Positions 58,732 to 64,000 of a DNA stretch of 64,000 nucleotides are shown one piece after another (the stretch's first letter is position 1; the number at the start of each line of letters is the position of its first letter). A model generated the notes under the pieces. That model searched no databases. It had not been told where the DNA came from and saw only the letters and a list, made by a program, of their open reading frames with translations. A program made the position numbers and the translations under genes. Source of the stretch: Novosphingobium guangzhouense. GTDB lineage: Bacteria; Pseudomonadota; Alphaproteobacteria; Sphingomonadales; Sphingomonadaceae. The stretch is from NCBI RefSeq assembly GCF_002896965.1, contig NZ_LYMM01000095.1:124001-188000 (forward strand), in the 5' to 3' direction.

Positions 58732-60048
58732 TCAGCGTAGCAGCACCGGCAGTCCTGATACGCCCTGTTGTTCCAGTCCGCCGGTCATGAACGGCGCTGG
58801 CGCATCGGGATCGAGGCGCAGACCGGGGAAGTGATCGAGCAGGGCGTTGATGCCGCGGTTGATCTCCACCCGCGCCACGTTCATGCCAAGGCAGCGATGC
58901 GTGCCGAACCCGAAGGCAAGGTTGGTCTTCTTGGGGCGGAACAGGTCGTACTCGTCGGGCCGTTCCCAGCGCGCAGGGTCGCGGTTGGCGGGGCCAAGGC
59001 CCAGTTCCAGCACCGCGCCCTTGGGGATGGCGTGGCCGTAAAGCTCGGTATCTTCCATCACCATGCGGTAGAAATAGGGCGCGGTGGGATACCAGCGCAG
59101 GCTTTCCTCGACCGCATCGTCCACCAGTGCACGATCGGCGCGCACGGCCTCCAGCTGTTCGGGATGGGTAAGCAGAGCGTAGAGCGCGATGCCCATCTGC
59201 CGCCATGAAGTGCCGCCGCCCGCAACCATCACCAGCTTGACGTGGGCCATGATCTCGCGGTCGGTCAGGGGGCGCGGTTCCTCGCCGGGCATCTGCAGCT
59301 TCATCGTGATGAGGAAGCTGACGAGATCATCCTTCGGCTCCTGGCGCCGGCGCGCGATCAGGCCAAGCACGGTGTTTTCGACGATCTTCGCGTTCGCCTG
59401 CCGCTGTTCCATCGTCACCGTGCGGCTGGAACTGGTGGAGTTGAGGTAGGCGTGGCGGAAACGCAGCGCCTCATCCCCGTCGAGGCCGATGGCGGTGGTG
59501 ATCGTGTAGACCGGGATGCGCGCGCAATAGTCGAGGTTGAGGTCGGCGCGATCATCCCGGCTCATGCGCGTGATCAGGCGCTCGATGATGGTGTCGATGG
59601 TGTGTTCGCGCCACCAGCCCATCGCTTCGGGCATATTGAAGCGCGGCTGGATGGTGCGGCGATAGGCGCGGTGAACCGGCGGGTCCATTTCAAGGATTCC
59701 CATGGTCTTCTCGCCCGCCGGATTATCGTGCCCCTGCACGGAATTGGAGAAGACGGAAGGGTTGCGCAGCGCCGCTTCCACCGCCTCGAAAGACAGCACC
59801 GTCCAGTGCGGACGCCCGGCGGCGCGGGCGTGACGTTCGTGCAGCGGCAGCCCCAGCAGTTCGCGCAGCCGTCCTTTCAGCACCGGACCTTGTGCGCGCA
59901 AAGCGTGGATGCGCGGCATGATCGCGGCCACTTCGACAAGGTTGCCGATCGCCTCCGCCTCGCGGCGCACATCGTAGAGTTCCTCGTAGAGCGGGTCATC
60001 GGCGGTGAGGACGTCGTCGTTCTCGGGCGCGGTGGGCGTGTCCAGCAT
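58732..60048 (-). CDS. Cytochrome P450 with unusual I-helix
   Basis: The product is 438 aa. The heme loop FGFGTHRCLG gives Cys at about 386, and the K-helix is EESLRW. In the I-helix the usual A/G-G-x-(D/E)-T motif reads AGGGTS (276-281), so the acidic residue is Gly279. ATG 60048 overlaps the stop of the amidohydrolase by 1 nt (TGATG), indicating coupled translation. Convergent with the RamB-type regulator gene, whose stop is 6 nt away. Part of the minus-strand catabolic cluster. Confidence 0.93.
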   Translation of the reverse strand: MLDTPTAPENDDVLTADDPLYEELYDVRREAEAIGNLVEVAAIMPRIHALRAQGPVLKGRLRELLGLPLHERHARAAGRPHWTVLSFEAVEAALRNPSVFSNSVQGHDNPAGEKTMGILEMDPPVHRAYRRTIQPRFNMPEAMGWWREHTIDTIIERLITRMSRDDRADLNLDYCARIPVYTITTAIGLDGDEALRFRHAYLNSTSSSRTVTMEQRQANAKIVENTVLGLIARRRQEPKDDLVSFLITMKLQMPGEEPRPLTDREIMAHVKLVMVAGGGTSWRQMGIALYALLTHPEQLEAVRADRALVDDAVEESLRWYPTAPYFYRMVMEDTELYGHAIPKGAVLELGLGPANRDPARWERPDEYDLFRPKKTNLAFGFGTHRCLGMNVARVEINRGINALLDHFPGLRLDPDAPAPFMTGGLEQQGVSGLPVLLR

Positions 60049-61247
60049 CAGGCGATCCCCAGCAGCTTGCAGGCATTGTCGTGGATGATCGCGCGCACGT
60101 CGGCCTCTGGCACGCCTTCGAAGTCGCGCAGGATGATCTCGCGCGATTTGGGGAAGGTCGTTTCCGAATGCGGATAGTCCGATGACCACATGATGTTACG
60201 GCCGCCGGGCAGGTCGCGGCACAGGATGCCGGTGCGATCCTGGATGAACGATCCGTAGACGTTGGTGTCCATATAATAGCTGGGCGGGTTCTTGATCGGG
60301 CATTCGGTCCAGAAGCGCTGCTTCTCCCAGGTGCGGTCGTTGTATTCGGCGTACCAGGCGAACCAGCCCACGCCGCTTTCCATCGAACCGATGCGCAGGG
60401 CGGGGAAGCGGTCGAAGATGCCGTTGTAGATGAAGATGCCGATCGGTTCGGCCATGGCCATCTTGCTCATCGGCATGTCGGGCAGGAAGAACTGCTTCTG
60501 TCCGAAGCGCGGCACCCGCGCGCCGAGGTGGAAGGTGATGACAAGGTTGTGATCGCAGATCGTCTTCCACAGCTTGTCGAACGCGGGGTCGGAATACTGC
60601 AGCGCGCCCTTCTGGTCGCCGGTCAGGGCGGAAACCTGCCCGTCCTTCATGTTGGCGATGCCTGATGATGTTTTCCACGCATCGGGGTTTTGCGGGAACG
60701 CGGGCAGGTTGATGGCGCGAAAGCCCTTCTTCGCCAGCCGGGTGACATGCTGGCAGGTCTCGTCGATATCGCGCATGGGCACGTAGCCCACCGGATAGAG
60801 CCGGTCCGGCGCGACCGAGGCGAAGTCCATCACCCAGTCCTGATAGGCGATGTAGCTGGCGACGTAGAGTTCGTTGTCGAACGAGCCCAGCGGCCCGCCG
60901 CCGAACAGCAGCGCGGCGTCCATCCCGTCCGCGTCCATGTCGGCAAGGCGGGTGGCCGGTTCCCAGACCTTGCGCTGATCGGCAAGCCGGCCCTTCATCT
61001 TGAAGTTCTTGCCCTCTCGCCCGGCCTGGTTGTTGATCATCATGAACGGGCGGCGGTTGCCCTCGAAGCAGATGTAGTCTCCGTCTTCGGCATGTTCGAT
61101 CGTCGGCGCGCGGTCTTTCAGGTGTGCGGGGAGGTAGTTCTTCCACATGTCGTGCGGCGGATCGATGTGCGCGTCGGCATCGAAAATCGGGCCGTACTGC
61201 CAGTCTGCCGCCGCGTTCGCACGGATGGCGGGATCTGCTTCGCTCAT
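60048..61247 (-). CDS. Amidohydrolase-family protein (ACMSD-like, metal dependent)
   Basis: The product is 399 aa. The metal-binding N-terminal motif is in PIFDADAHIDPP, a second in ITFHLGAR (His), and the C-terminal catalytic Asp is in MWSSDYPHSET. This is the Amidohydrolase_2/ACMSD-like pattern, often found in decarboxylation or hydration steps of aromatic and terpenoid catabolism. GAGGAGCC lies before ATG 61247. A strong promoter with a 17-nt spacer lies 40-70 nt upstream. It is coupled to the P450 gene downstream. Confidence 0.85.
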   Translation of the reverse strand: MSEADPAIRANAAADWQYGPIFDADAHIDPPHDMWKNYLPAHLKDRAPTIEHAEDGDYICFEGNRRPFMMINNQAGREGKNFKMKGRLADQRKVWEPATRLADMDADGMDAALLFGGGPLGSFDNELYVASYIAYQDWVMDFASVAPDRLYPVGYVPMRDIDETCQHVTRLAKKGFRAINLPAFPQNPDAWKTSSGIANMKDGQVSALTGDQKGALQYSDPAFDKLWKTICDHNLVITFHLGARVPRFGQKQFFLPDMPMSKMAMAEPIGIFIYNGIFDRFPALRIGSMESGVGWFAWYAEYNDRTWEKQRFWTECPIKNPPSYYMDTNVYGSFIQDRTGILCRDLPGGRNIMWSSDYPHSETTFPKSREIILRDFEGVPEADVRAIIHDNACKLLGIA

Positions 61248-61273
61248 GGGTGGCTCCTCTTGTCCCGTTTTAT

Positions 61274-61291
61274 AATTCTAAATAGTGAATT
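61274..61291. promoter_or_regulatory. Candidate operator at the amidohydrolase transcription start
   Basis: AATTC-TAAATAGT-GAATT covers the predicted start of transcription, just downstream of the -10. Half-sites of 5 bp with 8-nt spacing. Confidence 0.45.
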
Positions 61292-61292
61292 G

Positions 61293-61321
61293 ATTATCGC
61301 ACTTGTGAATGAGTCGGTCAA
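61293..61321 (-). promoter_or_regulatory. Sigma-70-type promoter of the amidohydrolase-P450 genes
   Basis: On the minus strand TTGACC (61316-61321) and GATAAT (61293-61298) are separated by exactly 17 nt, a near-consensus vegetative promoter. The expected start is about 61286, leaving a 39-nt leader with a clear ribosome-binding site. Confidence 0.75.
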
Positions 61322-61343
61322 GCTGATCGCAAGGCGGGCTGCG

Positions 61344-62528
61344 TCAGTCTCGCCGCAGGATCATCGCCCCGTAGCCGTAGCCGCCGTTCGAAATGACGCA
61401 GGTGCGCGCATCGGCCACCTGCCTTGCGCCGCCCCGACCCCACAGTTGCACCGTCGCCTCATGAATGTGCCCGTAGCCATGGAACCGCCCGGCCGAGAGC
61501 TGGCCGCCGCCGGTGTTGAGCGGCAGTTCGCCGCCCAGCGCGATCCGCGTACCGCCCTCGGTAAAGCGGCAGGCTTCGCCCCGTGGCACAAGGCCGAGCG
61601 CCTCCAGCCACATCCACACATGGATCGAGAAACCGTCGTAGATTTGCGCGCAGTCCATCGCGGCGGGCGTCAGGTCCGTGCGCTGCCACATCATCGCCCC
61701 GGCGCGGTGCGCGGCGGGCAGTTGGGTGAAGTCCCCATCGTGTCGCCCCACCCATAGCCCGCCCACGGCCATGCCCATCGCTTCGATATGGAGCGGCGGA
61801 TTGCGCAAGTCCTTCGCCGCATCGCGGTGCGACAGGACGATGGCGGTGGACCCGTCGATATGGCTGTCGCAATCGAACAGCCTGAGCGGCGACGAGATCA
61901 CCCGCGCCGCCAGATAATCGTCGAGCGTCAGCGGCTTCCTGTAGATCGCGTTGGGGTTGTGCGCGGCGTTGGCGCGGTTGTTGACGGCGATGGCGCCCAG
62001 CTGCGCTGCATTCGCGCCGTACTTGTCGAAGTAGGCTTGCGCGTAAAGGGCGAACATGTTGATCGGCGAGAGCGCGTTGTAGGGCACTGTCCAGGCGTTG
62101 TTGCCGTCCACCCGGTCGCGCGCGCCTGCCATCAGCGTGGAAGCGCGCGAGGCAAGCCGGGCTTGCGCCTGTGCAACGCTGCGGAACACCACGACATGTC
62201 GGGCCAGGCCGCAGGCGATCGCGGTCACCGCGTTGAAGATCGGCGCCATATGGCTGAACCCTTCGGCCGAGGCGAGGATCCAGCGCGGTTCGATGCCCAG
62301 CACGGCAGCAGCTTCCGATGGGCTGACCGGCGCGATGCCGCCGCCCTCGCTGCTCTTGCCGGGATACGTGGCTATGCCGTCGATATCGCCGGGGGAGAGG
62401 CCCGCGTCGGCGATGGCGGCAAGGCAGGCGTCGGCGGTCAGTTGCAGCGGCGTGCGCGGGGAAGGGCGGCCGACTTCGGACTGCGCCGCGCCGGTGATGC
62501 ACACTTGCTTTTCGGGGAGGTGGGTCAT
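61344..62528 (-). CDS. Thiolase-like/lipid-transfer-family protein (possible Ltp2-type aldolase)
   Basis: The product is 394 aa, starting MTHLPEKQVCITGAAQSEVG, of thiolase-superfamily SCP-x type. The usual nucleophilic Cys position is occupied by SAEGFSHMAP with no Cys; the C-terminal motif is GRFHGYGHIHEA and the end is CVISNGGYGYGAMIL. It overlaps the DUF35 gene by 4 nt (ATGA). The pair resembles Ltp2-ChsH2 retro-aldolases of steroid side-chain catabolism, a C-C cleavage rather than a thiolase reaction. The assignment is by analogy. Confidence 0.75.
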   Translation of the reverse strand: MTHLPEKQVCITGAAQSEVGRPSPRTPLQLTADACLAAIADAGLSPGDIDGIATYPGKSSEGGGIAPVSPSEAAAVLGIEPRWILASAEGFSHMAPIFNAVTAIACGLARHVVVFRSVAQAQARLASRASTLMAGARDRVDGNNAWTVPYNALSPINMFALYAQAYFDKYGANAAQLGAIAVNNRANAAHNPNAIYRKPLTLDDYLAARVISSPLRLFDCDSHIDGSTAIVLSHRDAAKDLRNPPLHIEAMGMAVGGLWVGRHDGDFTQLPAAHRAGAMMWQRTDLTPAAMDCAQIYDGFSIHVWMWLEALGLVPRGEACRFTEGGTRIALGGELPLNTGGGQLSAGRFHGYGHIHEATVQLWGRGGARQVADARTCVISNGGYGYGAMILRRD

Positions 62529-62914
62529 GCCGCATCCTCCCGGAACATCGGCAGCCAGACATCGTCGTGGCATTCGAACTCGACCGTCAGCGGCATCCCT
62601 GCGCGAACATCGTCGGCAAGGACATTGGTGAAGACATAGAGCTGCTCCTGCTCCGCCAGTTCGACCGCGCCGAACACGAAGGGAACCTCCAGCCCCGGCA
62701 CCCACGCCTCATGGTTCACGGTATAGCTGGCAAGGCGGCCCTTTCCCGAAACGGGCTGGGGCGCAACGGCCTCGCTGCCGCAGGCGGAACAGCGGGGAAA
62801 GGGCGGGTGCTGGTACTTGCCGCAATCGCCGCAGCGCTGGATGCGCAGCACGCCGTCCGCACCCGATGTCCAGTAGAATGCGGTTTCAGGCTCAAGCCGG
62901 GGCAACTTGCGCAT
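62525..62914 (-). CDS. DUF35 zinc-ribbon/OB-fold acyl-CoA-binding partner protein
   Basis: The product is 129 aa. The zinc ribbon CGDCGKYQHPPFPRCSACG is at about residues 33-51, and an OB-fold C-terminal half (about 55-125) includes GKGRLASYTVNHEAWVPG. Such proteins associate with thiolase-like partners. It overlaps the thiolase-like gene by 4 nt and the CoA-transferase gene by 1 nt, so all three are co-translated. Confidence 0.92.
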   Translation of the reverse strand: MRKLPRLEPETAFYWTSGADGVLRIQRCGDCGKYQHPPFPRCSACGSEAVAPQPVSGKGRLASYTVNHEAWVPGLEVPFVFGAVELAEQEQLYVFTNVLADDVRAGMPLTVEFECHDDVWLPMFREDAA

Positions 62915-64000
62915 CAGAACACCACGCCCTGCACCTTGAGGTCGATGATCTCATCCTCTGCGTAGCCCAGCCCGGTCAGCACCGCGTCGCTGTCTGCCCC
63001 CAGTTCGGGTGAGCGGGTGGAGGAAAGGGGCGCATCGTCGAACAGCATCGGCAACCCGATCATCGGGATCTTCGTGCCGTCTGCGTAATCGATGTGCTTG
63101 AGGTAGCCGTTGGCTTCGGCCTGCGGATCGTCCTTCATTTCGCCCACGTCCTGCACGACGTCCCACTGGCCGGACTGGCGGGCAAGGATCGCCTTCCATT
63201 TGGCAAGTGTCCTGCTGGCAAACAGGGCCGTCACTTCGGCGTGGCAGGCATCGATGTTCTGCCGCCGCGCGGCGGCATCGACGAACCGGGGATCGGCGGC
63301 AAGGTCGGGCCGCCCGGCGACTTCGCACAGGGGCGCCCAGTACTTGTCGGCCTGCAACATGCACAGCGCCAGAAAGCGCCCGTCGGCGGTGCGGTAATTG
63401 GCGACGAGCACGTTGTTGGGCCTGTCCGCAGGCGGCTTGGGGAATTTCTGCACCCCGTCTGCCGTCGCCTGACAGACGTAGCGCTGCATCGACCACAAGG
63501 CCGTGCCCAGCAGCGAGACGTCCACGCTTGATGCCTCTCCCGTCAGGGCGCGCTTGGCGATGGCCGCGCAGATTGCGCCCGAAAGCATCGCGCCTGAAAG
63601 GGTGTCGCCGAAGGCCGGTCCCGGCGGGCCTACCGGGTGCGCGGCATCGGCGTCGGTCAGAGAGGACGATATTCCCCCGCGTGCCCAGAAGGTGATTGCG
63701 TCATAACCGCCTTTCTCCCGGTCCGGGCCATTGGGGCCAAGCGCGCTGCCGCTGGCGTATATGAGATTTGGGTACGCGGCGCGGATGGATTCCGCATCGA
63801 TCCGCATTGCCCGCCGGGCCGGGGGCAGCAGGTTGGTGAGGAACACGTCGGCATCTGCCAGCAGCCGGTCGAGCACCGCGCGGCCTGCCTCCTGCTTGAG
63901 ATCGAGCGTGACCGAGCGCTTGCCCCGGTTGTAGCTTTCCCAGGAATAGTCGATCCGGCCGTTGCCCGATCCTCCCCCCAAGCCGCCGATGGACAGGCCC
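62914..64000 (-). CDS. CaiB/BaiF family III CoA-transferase, 5' end outside window
   Basis: At least 362 codons; the frame stays open to the window edge, so the N-terminus is missing (probably about 40-60 residues including the first Rossmann part). The family Asp is in SSVDVSLLGTALWSMQ, and GLGGGSGNGRIDYSWESYNR, GKRSVTLDLKQE and PDREKGGYDAITFWARGG fit the family. It transfers CoA between an acid and a thioester, often activating a substrate for beta-oxidation. It begins the catabolic cluster. Confidence 0.93.
   Translation of the reverse strand, partial: GLSIGGLGGGSGNGRIDYSWESYNRGKRSVTLDLKQEAGRAVLDRLLADADVFLTNLLPPARRAMRIDAESIRAAYPNLIYASGSALGPNGPDREKGGYDAITFWARGGISSSLTDADAAHPVGPPGPAFGDTLSGAMLSGAICAAIAKRALTGEASSVDVSLLGTALWSMQRYVCQATADGVQKFPKPPADRPNNVLVANYRTADGRFLALCMLQADKYWAPLCEVAGRPDLAADPRFVDAAARRQNIDACHAEVTALFASRTLAKWKAILARQSGQWDVVQDVGEMKDDPQAEANGYLKHIDYADGTKIPMIGLPMLFDDAPLSSTRSPELGADSDAVLTGLGYAEDEIIDLKVQGVVF

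Noticed and set aside
1..64000. CRISPR array, rRNA, tRNA or insertion sequence
   Set aside because: No regularly spaced repeats, no rRNA-like blocks, no cloverleaf recognised by eye and no transposase found. Absence by eye is not proof.

Overview
The window is chromosomal DNA from a high-GC alphaproteobacterium, most likely a sphingomonad of the Novosphingobium/Sphingobium type. This is inferred from the alphaproteobacterial mdh-sucD-sucA-odhB-lpd block, a GAAC-N7-GAAC LexA box before uvrA, a TorF-type porin, several cytochrome P450s with a dedicated ferredoxin, and acyl-CoA catabolic genes. Genes are tightly packed, often with 1-4 nt overlaps. Both window edges cut genes: a phosphotransferase at the left and a CoA-transferase at the right. 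No rRNA, tRNA, CRISPR array or insertion sequence was seen.

Layout. 1-7 kb: phosphotransferase, UPF0126 channel, P450, MDR oxidoreductase, TorF porin, small exported protein and DUF4403 lipoprotein. 7-15 kb: TCA block (lpdA, odhB, sucA, sucD, mdh, all minus strand) with strong hairpins in the spacers; sucC is absent. 15-22 kb: SleB-type cell-wall hydrolase, then a cobalamin riboswitch controlling a btuB-btuF-btuC-btuD uptake operon. 22-28.5 kb: RlpA lipoprotein, UbiB, two related small exported proteins and uvrA with an SOS box. 28.6-30.4 kb: an AT-rich two-gene islet encoding an OLD/ABC-like ATPase and a small protein with a PD-(D/E)XK-like D-x12-E-x-K signature. It is unlike everything around it and is the best candidate for an undescribed (anti-phage-type) system. 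30.5-40 kb: an HTH protein, a second RlpA, argG, cfa, an SDR, twin glycine-zipper proteins, PhzF, a MaoC-like dehydratase and a DUF385-like protein. 40-45 kb: a TetR repressor divergent from a NodT-EmrA-EmrB tripartite efflux operon. 45-50.7 kb: a DUF938 methyltransferase, a MATE pump, an alpha/beta hydrolase, and a P450-ferredoxin pair divergent from a TetR regulator with a perfect palindromic operator. 50.7-55.2 kb: two tandem PAS-GGDEF-EAL proteins. 55.3-58.7 kb: isocitrate lyase with a small downstream gene and a divergent RamB/ScfR-type regulator. 58.7-64 kb: a catabolic cluster (CoA-transferase, DUF35 protein, thiolase-like protein, amidohydrolase, P450).

How the genes fit together. The TCA and glyoxylate genes supply central carbon metabolism for acetyl-CoA-yielding substrates. 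The P450/ferredoxin, CoA-transferase and thiolase-like/DUF35 genes look like peripheral catabolism of hydrophobic compounds such as terpenoids, steroids or aromatics. The efflux, envelope and lipid genes (RlpA, cfa, SleB-type hydrolase, porin) fit a cell handling such compounds. All functions are inferred from protein sequence; no database search was run.
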